A stretch of 64,000 nucleotides of DNA from Ampullaceana balthica (GCA_944989445.1 CALYLW010000067.1:789905-853904), one strand, 5' to 3'. Shown: positions 13,101-22,440, numbered from the stretch's first letter. Numbers and translations: made by a program. Notes: generated by a model from the sequence alone, not told the origin.

Positions 13101-16100
13101 TTTTATAATTTGTTAAAGATCTTTGTACAATCATCTTAAAAGGCTTGTAACATAATGACAATATTTAATTATAAAACTTCAAAATCATGCCTTTGAATGT
13201 CTAAACATAACATTTACATTTCTACTTTCTTTCTTTTTTAAATTAGGTGTTGTTTTTTTTAGATAACTCTAGATAACAAATTGATAATTAGCTTTCCACC
13301 ATTTGTTTGTTCATTATTTCACATACAATCTTTTCTGATCAAACTTTAATTATTTTTTTTAAAGACATTAACACAGTGAGTGTTACAATGGGTTATCATT
13401 CATCAATTTTTACTTTTAGTAGTTATTTAAGTGGACTTTAACAAAAAAAAATTTTTAAATTTTAATACATTAAAAGTGAAATAACAATTAGTGTAAATGA
13501 AACAATATAGCCTAAATAGAAATACAGTCGAAACCGGTTAAGTCGACGGCGTTGGGGTATGAAAAATGGCGTCGACATAACATATGATCAAGTTAAAACG
13601 AAAACCAATATGGCGGCAAAATATTAACATGTGCTTGAAATTTCTTTATGTACGTGATTAATTAGTTAGCGTTAATTAGTGATGGGACAATTAATCGGAA
13701 TCGTATCGGAACCCTAATATTTCTTCACTCTTTCCTAAGGTTGTAATGACCGTTCATTTTTAAGGGCCGTTTAAAATTTAAATATAACCATGGTTCCCAC
13801 TCAGGAAAACGGGAAAAAGTCGGGAATTCTTTAAAAAAAATTCTCGGCCTTGAAAGTCTGGAAAAAGTTATGACCCTAATCGGGAGTTTTATATATATAT
13901 TTTATTATTTTTATATATATATTTATGCCGAAGTAAAGGACTTTGGTTACGTCTCTGTGGTATGTTTCGATTCCATTTAATAAAAAGAAAGTTACCAGTT
14001 TATAATTGTCTGCGCATGCGTTAAAAGGTCAAATTTTCGCCTCACCTCATGCTGCGTGTGGCATGTCACAGCCACTCGCATTTGCCGTCGTATCAGCGAA
14101 TTTAAAATACAAATAAACAAATCAATATGGTAATTTTAAGTTAAATGCTTTTGACGTCCAGGATATCTGTTACTATCAGAACGCTCTCGAATTTCCTCAG
14201 TCAATCAAACTTGTAATATAAATAAAACTATTGTGGCCTTGACTGTTGATCACAGCACGCTGTGGGCTGTGTGTTAACCTCGGCCGGCAACTACCTAAGT
14301 CTAAGCGAATTTTTAAAAAAATCATTCCTTATCAGAAATGATTTGATTTCATCGTCACGCGCGTGTTAGTCACAGTCACGTATCTTACTGGTAACAAAGC
14401 AACAACAAACTTTTAAAAGAATAATAATTTTTTTATTAGATTAAATAAAAACCACCGTCGATTCTCGATACAAACCTTTATTTTCATTTCTAAAGATATT
14501 CATTTATCTTAAAAAATAAAATGATTAATACATCAGAAAATGAATTAAGTTTAATAATAATATAACATGCACTGCGAAATAACGACGATTAACGACCTCT
14601 AACGCGATTGTCCAGCACCTCGGGTGAATACATACTCCATGGATACACGTCGAACTAATAATTCACACACGCAAAACATCCGGTAATTTTTTATTGAAAT
14701 CTCGTAGAATCACACAATAGCCGGAAGTCTCGAAGAAAGCGAGATGTCAACACTGTTTTGAACTAAAAATGCAGAGTGCATTGCTAGGCCAACCAACGAG
14801 GATCGAGGTAAACCAATGTTAAGTTGCAAATTTGGCCCTCTTTTGTGCTCGAGGTAGTAGGTTTCGGCGACTTAGAAAAATCAAATTAGCCGATGAAAAA
14901 ATGCTAAGACAAAGAGAGAATTTGGCGGTTCCAATAAAAAACGTCGAGTTAGTGGGGTGGTCGAGCTAACCGAGCTCGAGGTGGAGTAATAATTGGTAGG
15001 AAAAGTAAGGATTTTCAAAATGTTATTTTTAAAAAACATGATAACATGGGTCATATCTCAATTACATGTAGAAAGGATACTGTTGAGGAAATCGTCCACT
15101 GAAAAATAATAATTATAAAATAATTAGTTCATGAGCCCTATTTTAACTGCTAATAATCTTTTAAAATTTAAATACCAATTATTAGTGTAATTCAAACGTT
15201 AATTTTAATTCTTTTACATTGGTTTTAGTATGTGTTATTATTAATGAGAATTGGCATAGATAATTACAATCGGGCTGATGATATAAGAGTGAAAAGCACC
15301 CTCAGGGCTCACCACATTCACTCACTCGGATTTGGTACATTTAACATTAACTCATGTCAAATGTATGAGTATGAAATTTATGGTACCCCCAGAAAAGACA
15401 ACAATCTCTTTTCTGAAAGCATCAAAATAAGTATATTATATATGTGCAAATGAATTGAGCCTACTAAGACCTACTGAGACTACTGCTCATCTCACACAAA
15501 GTCCTACGCTTACGGCATAAATAATTATAAGTATAAATTATAATAAATAAGTATAAGCAGTGACCTCATTAGTCATTAGTCATTATTATAATTATTATTA
15601 TAAATTAAATTATAAGGCCAAAAATTATTATAAGTTTCAGGATATTCAGAATAGTACTAGCGGTAAAAATTATAAGCAGAGTCAGAAACATAATTTGAAA
15701 TTTGGGTTTATTACACTCTAACTACACTAATCACAAAATAAACATTAAACTATTTAATAAACCTAAACATTGTCACTGTGATTGAGATTGTCTTAGTTTA
15801 CTTATTTCTAATTAGTATCAGTCTCAGTCTATGACAAGACTAGTGCCTTCACAGAATAAAATTAATACATCATAAAAATGGGAACAAAATATGTTAAAAC
15901 CCCTAACCTTACTTTATATCTTTCAAAACAAGGTTTAAAAAATAACATGGTAAACATTACCGCTTGTTCCAAGTGAGTTCTTGCGATATCTGTGTTTTTG
16001 GCGTGTGTCAGAAGAATGTTTCCAAGTTGTAAATGTGTCCGGGCTTCTATGTGAGGAGGAGGTTTAAAATTGAAGATTGATTGCAAACAGTGAATGCACA

Positions 16101-16197
16101 ATCTTATATTAGGTGGATTTGATGTTCTAAAGTATTCTGCCAAGCCAAGAAGTGCAACGTACCAGGGCTGTTCAGAAGACGCAACTGTGGACGCCAT
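1176..16197 (-). CDS. MAU2: MAU2 chromatid cohesion factor (SCC4 homologue), 18 coding exons
   Basis: MAU2/SCC4 partners NIPBL/SCC2 to load cohesin onto chromatin in the nucleus; it is a TPR-like helical repeat protein. Coding exons in order: 15961-16197, 15081-15098, 13031-13099, 11383-11478, 11106-11228, 10761-10916, 10481-10556, 9574-9647, 8468-8558, 7932-8035, 7520-7597, 7216-7281, 6902-7029, 6726-6803, 6450-6561, 1832-1922, 1474-1601, 1176-1241. All introns read GT...AG on the minus strand and every junction keeps frame, giving 596 residues (human about 613). Segments aligning with human MAU2 include [48 protein letters not shown] and AEDLNRL; it ends WTDG...SSAML. The start is AAAGATGGCG at 16197. 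Exon boundaries were found by eye with the human protein as guide; the weakest acceptor is exon 3, which has little pyrimidine tract. Introns hold many transposons but the exons look intact. Confidence 0.95.
2036..2586. mobile_element. piggyBac-like MITE in a MAU2 intron
   Basis: The 551-bp element begins CCCTTTCCTC and ends ATAAAGGG, and is flanked on both sides by TTAA (2032-2035 and 2587-2590). TTAA duplications with CCCTTT-type ends are typical of piggyBac. No transposase remains; the interior is AT-rich and non-coding. Confidence 0.7.
2918..5036 (-). mobile_element. Gag-only LTR retrotransposon
   Basis: Two nearly identical 172-bp direct repeats, 2918-3089 and 4865-5036, run TGTAGCCGTG...CAGTGCA and flank a single gag reading frame on the minus strand. 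Next to the 5' (right) repeat, minus-strand TGGCGCTGCGAGCAGGG is a good candidate primer-binding site; it would pair with the 3' end of a tRNA-Ser-type tRNA. No protease, RT or integrase sequence lies between gag and the 3' LTR, so the element cannot move without help. The LTR edge is uncertain: the left copy could extend to about 3149, and no matching target duplication was found, possibly because a later insertion cut the right side. Confidence 0.75.
3348..4772 (-). CDS. Gag polyprotein with CCHC zinc knuckle
   Basis: Open frame of 474 residues. Residues 1-100 look like a gag capsid-type helical region. A CCHC knuckle (CLWC...GH...C, C-x2-C-x4-H-x4-C) lies at residues 178-191 within a basic stretch. 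The remaining ~280 residues are proline-, arginine- and threonine-rich and look disordered. The frame is intact although no pol is present, which suggests either recent insertion or mobilisation by a relative supplying pol. The start at 4772 lies about 90 bp inside the 5' LTR, next to the candidate primer-binding site. It is retroelement gag rather than a host gene because of the flanking LTRs. The plus-strand frames over this region are shadows. Confidence 0.8.
   Translation of the reverse strand: MEQKQLQFTRLPELPRFTNDSRAEPFVREAQLLLQSQPVPPTYAVTWILDALKGRARQEVFDRAPDEINTPEKLLHHIVQRWGEQRDVTTLSQGSMREDLSEVATTAQPPTVPTPDLTQLTQHVLAYINQQIAVVEIRLQQTVYQHRGDMDTNGVHCPPAPRHPKSNKRRSCHRQKVCLWCDRKGHVEVECRAKRKYLTHYHDSSQFLTSPGPPGYQETVARTVSPCAPQQDGRDLVTSHNTHNWKHPTRKPDRVRRNSSPHTPRPSEDTHCCGEIKERLTKRLNPLTRWGFNSGSQTQEIPLCSKTTQRRDCLQRRFPTGEGCKAKHVPVPPAVYSKEITRDSHKDPIRPRRQGYWPRKNPPTGDKNIISSTPAGTVLREPVTAKRGQDRDDLGRKSKGQTVVTTTHHDHAPRFTLTHDVSNKPEGPAPPEYLGYDTDHARDGQVTGRIRQPPQAKPRRFLMLRSLNNDVATT
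5345..5513. mobile_element. hAT-type MITE
   Basis: The 169-bp element runs CAGGGCCGTCTT...AAGACGGCTCTG with inverted ends and CCCGGGGGCCC blocks inside. The flanks are GCCGTCAG (5337-5344) and GCTGTCAG (5514-5521), an 8-bp target duplication with one mismatch, as expected for hAT. Confidence 0.75.
5600..5797. repeat. ATCGATTAA-rich element end
   Basis: AT-rich DNA with many overlapping ATCGATTAA/TTAATCGAT motifs, ending TAATTTCCGCAGCCCTA. The same terminus occurs inverted at 35934-36020 (TAGGGCTGCGGAAAT). It probably represents one end of a hAT-like MITE family; the other end at about 5037 is less clear. Confidence 0.45.
10109..10363 (+). mobile_element. Short Helitron (family with CCGTCATTTTTGACGG hairpin)
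   Basis: Starts with TC after an A and ends CTAG before a T. A 3' hairpin (CCGTTATTTTTGACGG) lies 13 bp before the CTAG end. The sequence matches the copy at 53988-54263 over its whole length. Non-autonomous; it lies in a MAU2 intron. Confidence 0.7.
11821..12978 (+). mobile_element. Non-autonomous Helitron in MAU2 intron 3
   Basis: Begins TCTATACATATAAGACGC after A and ends ...CCCCTAG before T, the A^T target typical of Helitrons. The 3' hairpin is ACCCGG-GAGAAG-CCGGGT, 12 bp before CTAG. The first ~150 bp (from CATATAAGACGCATTTG) recur inside the element at about 12493-12640, so the 5' end is internally duplicated. No Rep/helicase coding. The 3' end lies 52 bp from the splice donor of MAU2 exon 3. 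Confidence 0.85.
13525..14985. mobile_element. pogo/Tigger-like element, second copy
   Basis: Left end CAGTCGAAACCGGTTAAG preceded by TA; homologous along its ends with the element at 2785-6187. The right terminus near 14985 is eroded (CGAGCTCGAGGTGGAGTA) so the exact edge is uncertain. It includes about 800 bp of extra AT-rich interior without a transposase frame. It separates MAU2 exons 2 and 3. Confidence 0.6.
15081..15098 (-). other. MAU2: 18-nt microexon of MAU2 (exon 2)
   Basis: On the minus strand TTTTTCAG precedes an 18-nt segment encoding WTISST, followed by the donor GTATCC. Exon 1 ends in phase 0 and exon 3 begins with [10 protein letters not shown], so the joined protein aligns without gap to the human stretch WLISQQIPQFEDVKFE. 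Skipping it would remove six residues without a frameshift. Confidence 0.75.
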
Positions 16198-16323
16198 CTT
16201 TGTTTGGTATGATTTTAGATTGGGTTTTGAATCGATACGATATTATTAATTACATTCGCTTTTTTATTTTTCTATTGAATTGTTTACACTCGTTTGAATT
16301 ATTCCCAGTCCTTGGCAGTGTGA

Positions 16324-16580
16324 TCTTATCTTATCTGTTTCAGACGCTCCTTCTATACAGAAGATTATTGCGTCCTACGCTTATGTATGGTTTGTGTTTA
16401 GTCCTGCATTCTTATTAGAGTTTTAAATGTTGATAAAGTGTTGGCTTTCCTGGTTTCTTCAGGCAACCCATTCCACGCCCGAATTCCGGACGGGAAGAAC
16501 GAAAATTTGTATGAGTTTATTCTTGCATACGGGATAAGAAAGGTGTTTTATCCTTATGTCTATCTGAGGGTTGTATTAAG
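16324..16580 (-). mobile_element. CR1/L2-like LINE 3' fragment next to the MAU2 start
   Basis: Minus-strand 3' end of the same LINE as 16581-17560. It has a (TTATC)n-type tail on the plus strand, then the C-terminal RT-protein segment (IRAWNGLPEE motif). It is heavily 5'-truncated, 127 bp upstream of the MAU2 start codon. Confidence 0.75.
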
Positions 16581-17560
16581 TTATCTTATCTTATATTATC
16601 TTATCTGTTTACAGACGCTCCTTCTATACAGAAGATTATTGCGTCCTACGCTTATCTATGGTTTGTGTTTAGTCCTGCATTTTTATTAGAGATTTAAATG
16701 TTGATAAAGTGTTGGTTTTCCTGGATTCTTCAGGCAACCCATTCCACGCCCGAATTCCGGACGGGAAGAAGGAAAACTTGTATGTGTTTGTTCTTGCATA
16801 CGGAATAAGAAAGGTGTTTTTATCATTATGTCTATCTGAGGGTTGTATTAAGTTATCTTTGTGTTGTATTTCTAAATTAGAATTAATTGCTTTATGTATG
16901 ATTACTACTTTGCTCTTGGTTCTTCTATCCTCTAGTGTTTCAAGGTTTAATGATTTAACTAATGGTGTTATCCTTGTCAGTTTTGAATATTCTCCAGTAA
17001 TGAATCTGGCAGCTCTTTTTTGAATTTGTTCGAGTTTATCAATGCTTTCTTTGGTGGATGGGTCCACGGTCCCATACAGAAGATGCATATTCTAATACAG
17101 GTCTCACCAAAGTGAGGTAGCATTTTAGTTTTATATCTCTATTACATTTGTAAAGGTTTCTTTTTATAAAGCCAAGGTTTTGTTTGATTTTTTTAATAAC
17201 TTCATTGACATGGGGATTCCATGATAATTTCGCATTTATTATGGCTCCTAAGTAGTTTGCATCTTTAGTTTGGGTTAGTTCCTTTCCATGAATTAAATAT
17301 TTTGAATTTTATTTGTTTCTTTTTCTTTGTTACTCTTTAACAGTTGACACTTTTCTGGGTGGAAACTCATACTCCAGTTAGTTTCCCATTTTATCAATTC
17401 ATCTAGGTCTTTTTGTAAAATTTTGCTATCTTGTTCTGATTTAATTGTTCTATAGATTATACAATCATCAGCAAATAACCTAACTTTTGTTCCTGTTGAG
17501 ATGTTGTTGGGTAAATCATTTATATATATTAAAAAGAGTAAGGGACCTAGCACAGTGATC
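16581..17560 (-). pseudogene. CR1/L2-like LINE: RT C-terminal part and 3' end
   Basis: Minus-strand remnant of a non-LTR reverse transcriptase. The palm domain includes GPLLFLIYINDLP and the catalytic FADD box (17293-17562), then the C-terminal portion with QKRAARFI and WNGLPEE (16669-17088). The frame breaks between the two parts. It is 5'-truncated near 17560. The 3' end is a repeated TTATC tail (GATAA on the element strand). The same 3' end recurs at 16324, 23280, 29152 and 60848, and is shared by the SINE at 52170-52336. Clade is assigned by resemblance of the C-terminal region to CR1/L2-type proteins and is not certain. Confidence 0.8.
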
Positions 17561-18132
17561 AAACGAATAGCTACCCATTCAGTGTTTCTTGTAGCTTATA
17601 TTGTTTAGCAATAATAAAAACACTTATAAATAAAAAGCTGAAATTATGTCTTAGCTTAAAGTGTTGTTCTTCTTCTTATTATTATTATTATTAAATCCCT
17701 TATATTTACTTCACCGCCGTCTCTTGGGCGGGAACCGCGGAAAAACAGAAGTAAAAAATGACCCACTTCCCGTCATGTCATCGAGCTGAAATTTGACACA
17801 CGGACCCGTGTCACCTAACAGTGTATTGTATCAAAAATTTAGATCGATCGAACGTACAGTTATTAAATTAATGCATTTTTAGTTTATCTATATAAACTAT
17901 ATGTAGCGGTCGCTATTGTTTACATTTTAAGGGTCACTTGACTTCACCCCAGCCTTCGGTGAACACATCTCGTGTTTTAACCAGGTAAACCACCTTGAGT
18001 TGAGTTAACGCGTTGACGCCACCCGTCCATGTCCACACCCCCTCCCCCCTTCCCCCAGTTTTAAAACCAGGGGACATAATTTCGGTTTCAGTCTGTAAAT
18101 GTTTGTCACGTTTGAACATAATCAATACTTTT

Positions 18133-18143
18133 AGTTATGTCTC
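18133..18143 (+). repeat. 11-bp direct repeat (AGTTATGTCTC), copy 1
   Basis: AGTTATGTCTC occurs at the end of the LINE head here and again at 22378-22388 at the start of its tail. In the short elements (36801-37338 and 54292-56760) head and tail are joined with exactly one copy. Confidence 0.8.
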
Positions 18144-18500
18144 TCGGAAGGGGTTGGCCTTTACGGGGCCCGGGAGATAAGTAGGGTTGCGGAAGTGGCT
18201 GCGGCTTGAAACTGACTAACCCCGGTGAAATCGCCAAACATACGCACTGGAACCCTCCGGACAACTGGAGGGTGGGGCATGGCCTCACCGAGAGGCCCGG
18301 TGCTGGGTGTGGGAGCAGGCCCATACCCAACAGTGCCCGGCTAGGAACGCCGAAGACAGGAAGACAAGGGGCAAGGGGCGGAACGCACACGGACCGTCCT
18401 CAATGGGTTGAAGATTTCTGCCTACCCCCTCTCTATTCTATGGTTCATATATCGAAAAAAGCAGGTCCCGGAATGGACCTTCTAAGCCCCTTCTCGGCGG

Positions 18501-19586
18501 ATGGTGGTACGTCGGGTCGGTTGGCTACCCCCCCCCCTTTTTAGAGGCATGGTCACGAACGACAGGCCATGTCCAAGCGGTCAATCGGTGACTGGCCGTC
18601 CTTGTATGGGTGCGAAGGGCCATCCTGAACAAGCCCTGGTAGTTTTACAGTTGAATGTCTGTGGCATAAGGCAAAAGGCACACGAAGTAACCAAAATACT
18701 CCACGAACGGAAAGTGGATGTAGCACTGTTCCAAGAAACACTCCTTAAGGGGAAGCCGTTCCATATCACTGGTTACTCGCTATACCATTGCAAGTGTGAC
18801 CGGCGATGTCGAGGTCTTGCCACAGTGGTCCGGAATGATTTAACGATGGAGCTGCTCGAAGTTAAGTGTTACAGCAACACTGATACTCTCACCGTGAGAG
18901 TTTTCAAAGGCGACGTTGGCTTTACAATCACGAACGTCTATAATACGCCCAGAAATCCAATCGCACTTCCAGTTGGGGAAGATGTCACTTTTGGAAGAAC
19001 GATAATAGCAGGAGACTTTAATGCACAGTCTCCTGACTGGGGCTATGCCGAACGGAACGCGTCAGGCCGCTACATCGAGGATGTCTGTATTAATACGAAT
19101 CTCATCAGGCTGCATAACGCAGACAGTGAACCGACACTACTGCACACGGGGCACAGCACGGAGTCCCACCCAGATCTAACGCTTATATCCGCTGACCTAG
19201 AGTCGAAGCATAGACTGGAAGTCTTAAAGGAAGTAGGTAGCAATCATCTACCAATCATGATCGAATTTGTGCTTGGTGCAGGCAAACCTCGATTTGAAAG
19301 AAGGCATTGGCAATTCCGTAAGGCCGATTGGCGAAAGTACGAGGCCGAGAGCGAGACCAAGCTCGCTCTGCTGGATGTTGCAGGAGACAACATGGATGCC
19401 ACCTACGGGCAGTTTATTGACACAATCCTTGGGGTTGCGAGGCGAACGATCCTAAGGACTAACGGGAAACAGAAGTTCAGACCTTACTGGGACAAGAGTC
19501 TGACAGAATTGGTGAAACAAAGAGCAAAAGCACGGAAAAAGGCAGCCAGGCTTAAGACACCCGAAGCTCGTGGGGCGTACAACTGA
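18501..19586 (+). CDS. LINE apurinic-type (APE) endonuclease domain
   Basis: First part of the LINE polyprotein. From about residue 48 the APE-type fold is readable: LQLNVCGIR (metal-binding Asn), VALFQET (Glu), a GDFNAQSPDWG block with the catalytic Asp/Asn, HPDLTLIS, and SNHLPI with the terminal catalytic His. This enzyme nicks target DNA to prime reverse transcription. The frame ends in TGA at 19584-19586, but the same frame resumes immediately and stays open to 21173, so this is a point nonsense mutation, not a natural end. The true start is unclear; 18501 is simply the first ATG in frame. Confidence 0.85.
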   Translation: MVVRRVGWLPPPLFRGMVTNDRPCPSGQSVTGRPCMGAKGHPEQALVVLQLNVCGIRQKAHEVTKILHERKVDVALFQETLLKGKPFHITGYSLYHCKCDRRCRGLATVVRNDLTMELLEVKCYSNTDTLTVRVFKGDVGFTITNVYNTPRNPIALPVGEDVTFGRTIIAGDFNAQSPDWGYAERNASGRYIEDVCINTNLIRLHNADSEPTLLHTGHSTESHPDLTLISADLESKHRLEVLKEVGSNHLPIMIEFVLGAGKPRFERRHWQFRKADWRKYEAESETKLALLDVAGDNMDATYGQFIDTILGVARRTILRTNGKQKFRPYWDKSLTELVKQRAKARKKAARLKTPEARGAYN

Positions 19587-21173
19587 CTGACGGCTGAAGT
19601 CCGGGCCGCTGTCGACAAAGCGAAGAAGGCGAAATGGGTAAATACGTGCGAAAAACTCGACCTCGTAGACGGAAGAAAAGTTTGGCGGCTCTTAGATGCA
19701 TTATCTGGCGCGGGGAAGACAAAGAATTCCAACCCTTTGACGACACCAAAGGGCCAAAGGGCTAGTGAAGTTAAGCGCGCACGAGCGCTAAACAAACACT
19801 TTTCCCAGGTAAACAAGAAAGGTGCCAGATCTGACTTTAGCCAAACAATCGACCGAATGCGCAAAGACGGCTCAAGGAGACAAAGCAAGGGCCCTCAACT
19901 AGAGGTTTTCGCGGCCCCCTTCACAATGACAGAATTGCAAACTGCACTTAACAAGTGCCAAGCTGGCAAAGCACCAGGGCCAGATAAAGTTCACAATGAA
20001 ATGCTCAAGCATCTGGGCAGGACAGGCCGAATGAAACTGTTGAGTTTCATAAATAGAACTTGGACAACAGGCACGCTGCCGAAGCTATGGAAAAAGGCCA
20101 CAATAACCCCAATTCCCAAAGAGGGGAAACCAGGCGAACACCCGTCCAGTTACCGGCCAATTTCCCTCACGTCGTGTGTGGGGAAGGTAGCTGAACGGTT
20201 AGTGAACGCACGACTCTACTGGTTCCTCGAAAAGACCAAATGCATTCCAATGACTCAGGGTGGGTTCCGAAAGGTACGCCAACCGATGGACCAGGCTCTC
20301 CGATTAATTCAGACAATTACAAACGAACTCCAGTCAAGGAATCACACTGTTGCGGTGTTCTTCGATCTAAAGGAGGCATACGATAAGGTGTGGCGTGGAG
20401 GGCTACTCTATAAGTTGCAGCAGTTAGGTGTCACTGCGAACATGTACAGTTGGATAAAATCGTTCCTTACGGACAGAACGATCAAGACCCGAGTGGGGGA
20501 GTCATTATCCAACGAAGCGCGCCTGGAGGACGGACTCCCACAGGCCGCCCTTAGTTGTACATTGTTCTTAACCTACGTTCACGACCTACAAGGCATTCTG
20601 GGGTCGCAGAATGCCATGTTTGCTGACGATCTGGCTATATGGAGTTCAGGAAGGGACGTCGCAACACTGCAGAACCGACTGCAGGAGGATCTGAATCGAA
20701 TCGAAGACTATGCCAACCGATGGCGCCTAATAGCCAATACGGAGAAAACGGTCCACTCCATTTTTACAAATGGACAGAATGCACTGAAGCACGAGATGGT
20801 GCTTCAGATATGTGGGAAAAGATTGAATTGGGATCGGACACCAACGTACTTGGGAATCAAGTTGGACCAGAAGGTCCAACTACATAACCATGTGCGTGAA
20901 TTGTGCGCCAAAGCCACAGCTAAACTGTCCCTGGTGAAGAAACTGGCTAGCACTAGTTGGGGTGCGGATGCAAGACTACTGAGAGCTCTCTATCTCGGTA
21001 GTGTGAGGGGTGCCATTGACTACAGCCTCCCGGTCCAGGCCTTTGCGAGCCGTACGGCTCTAGAGGGTCTGGATCGAATACAGAACCAAGCTCTACGGTT
21101 TGTATGCGGGGCGTTGCGTACGACACCCACAGCCGCTGTAGAAATTATATCCAACGTGAACCCCTGGCGATAA
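19587..21173 (+). CDS. LINE reverse transcriptase domain
   Basis: Continues in frame after the nonsense codon. RT blocks in order: KAPGPDKVHNEMLKHL, PIPKEGKPGEHPSSYRPISL, FFDLKEAYDKVW, DGLPQAALSCTLF and the catalytic FADD (about 20620). A Gly is replaced by Ala in the GLPQG block (QAALSC), a conserved position in active elements. The TYLGIKLD and LRFVCGA segments of the C-terminal part follow. The frame ends at 21173 because of a one-base loss near 21165; coding continues in the next frame. Confidence 0.88.
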   Translation: MTAEVRAAVDKAKKAKWVNTCEKLDLVDGRKVWRLLDALSGAGKTKNSNPLTTPKGQRASEVKRARALNKHFSQVNKKGARSDFSQTIDRMRKDGSRRQSKGPQLEVFAAPFTMTELQTALNKCQAGKAPGPDKVHNEMLKHLGRTGRMKLLSFINRTWTTGTLPKLWKKATITPIPKEGKPGEHPSSYRPISLTSCVGKVAERLVNARLYWFLEKTKCIPMTQGGFRKVRQPMDQALRLIQTITNELQSRNHTVAVFFDLKEAYDKVWRGGLLYKLQQLGVTANMYSWIKSFLTDRTIKTRVGESLSNEARLEDGLPQAALSCTLFLTYVHDLQGILGSQNAMFADDLAIWSSGRDVATLQNRLQEDLNRIEDYANRWRLIANTEKTVHSIFTNGQNALKHEMVLQICGKRLNWDRTPTYLGIKLDQKVQLHNHVRELCAKATAKLSLVKKLASTSWGADARLLRALYLGSVRGAIDYSLPVQAFASRTALEGLDRIQNQALRFVCGALRTTPTAAVEIISNVNPWR

Positions 21174-22345
21174 GGCGAGAAAAGGCAATCATGACCACGG
21201 TAGAACGATACCGTAGGTTGGAGCATGACGAACCCTGCTTCCAATTACAAGACCGATGGGTAAAGAGGACCCGACTGAAAAGACCATCCTTCATGGATAC
21301 GGTCTACGAACTAGAAGACTCAGTCCCCATACCCAAGCACAGGGAACGAATGCGACTGGTCCCTGCTCGAGGACCACATGAAAGCTTTGACTTGCCTGAA
21401 CTACGTTTGACACTGGCAAATACAGCGGTGACGAAAGCCAGTCCCGTCGAGCTCCAGCGAGACGAGACTCTGAAGACAATCGAAGCTTATGGCGACAGCG
21501 TGGTAAAAGTCTTTACGGACGGCTCGCGTTTCAAGGATGGCAGAAGTGGATACGGAGTACTAATTCAATACCCTCAACCTGGACCTGACAGTATCGAACT
21601 GTCAGGGCCGTGCGGAGCCGCAAACAGTAGTCACGACGCCGAACTGGAGGCGATCTGCAAGGGTTTGAAAGAAGTACGCCGACGTCTAGCAAGAAGAAAG
21701 GTTTTCCTGACCGTCGTAGTCTTCACCGATTCGCGGTTTTCGCTCGAGACTGTGGGTCGATCCTCTCTGGAGACGAAAACGGTCAGTGTCATTTTGGAAA
21801 CAGTAGGTGAAATCCTAGCACGAGGCGGAAAAGTAGTCCTTCAGTATATCACTGGGCACAGTGGCGAGCCTCATTCAGACAGGGTCGATAAGTTGGCGAG
21901 AGAAGGTTCAGCTCAGCCCCAACCCGATCGCCCGATGACCCAGCTGGGGGTCAGATCGTGGCTTAAGGACCATTTCCGAGAGAAATGGCTCCAGGGCTGG
22001 GCCTCTGGAAGCACGGCCAGAAGAGTATTCCAGTACGTGCCGCGACCGAGCAAAAGCGACTCCTGGTGGAAAATTGGACGTAGCAATCAGACGTTCATAA
22101 CTAGAATGAGAACTGAACATTGTCCCACACGAAGCTACTTGTACAAGTTTAACATTAGAAGGGAACTGGCCTGTCGGCTGTGTGGCCACCCTGAAGAGAC
22201 GGTGGCCCACGTACTCGAAGAGTGCCACGAGCTGTGCGGGGATTTGGAGGGAGAAGTAACGGTACCTGCAGAGGATTACCTCTACGGCGATGCCCGCTTG
22301 ATGAGGCTCGCTTGCGATAAAATGAACCGGGTCTTAAGAGCTTAA
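21160..22345 (+). CDS. LINE RNase H domain and C-terminal zinc-binding motif
   Basis: Third frame of the LINE polyprotein after the frameshift. RNase H motifs: VFTDGSRFKDGRSGYG (first Asp), DAELEAI (Glu), VFTDSRF (Asp) and GHSGEPHSDRVDKLA (His/Asp). Near the end is a CRLCG...HVLEEC zinc-binding motif common to R1/I/jockey-type LINEs. Stop at 22343-22345, followed by a 3' UTR of roughly 90 bp. An RNase H domain is found in the I-type group of LINEs and absent from CR1 and RTE. Confidence 0.88.
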
Positions 22346-22377
22346 CGGCTCGACCCAAAAGAGAATGAACATTCACG

Positions 22378-22388
22378 AGTTATGTCTC
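22378..22388 (+). repeat. 11-bp direct repeat (AGTTATGTCTC), copy 2
   Basis: Second copy, directly upstream of ATATAAGGGG and the terminal tail of the LINE. See 18133-18143. Confidence 0.8.
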
Positions 22389-22440
22389 ATATATAAGGGG
22401 TTTATAGTCAAAAACTTTGTTTTTACGGGGTTGTTTTATT

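Larger units (their letters stand above)
17693..22440 (+). mobile_element. Full-length I-group-like LINE with RNase H
   Basis: A 4.75-kb non-LTR retrotransposon. The head (17693-18143) carries AAATCCCTTATAT, the GAGCTGAAATTTG block and GATCGATCGAA. Coding covers 18501-22345. The tail (22378-22440) ends ATATAAGGGGTTTATAG...GTTTTTACGGGG. The head and the tail are the same sequences that make up the ~0.5-kb repeats at 36801 and 54292-56760. Coding is broken only by one in-frame stop (19584-19586) and one single-base frameshift near 21165, so the copy is young. The endonuclease-RT-RNase H order places it in the I/R1/ingi-type group; no separate ORF1 protein was recognised at 18145-18500. Confidence 0.85.

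Noticed and set aside
15232..15453. 73-residue plus-strand frame in MAU2 intron 1
   Set aside because: No recognisable domain, AT-rich, antisense to the gene; likely chance.
18206..18544. 112-residue frame just before the LINE endonuclease, a candidate ORF1
   Set aside because: No coiled coil, RRM or zinc knuckle; composition follows GC-rich DNA. It may be untranslated LINE sequence. No support for an ORF1 protein.
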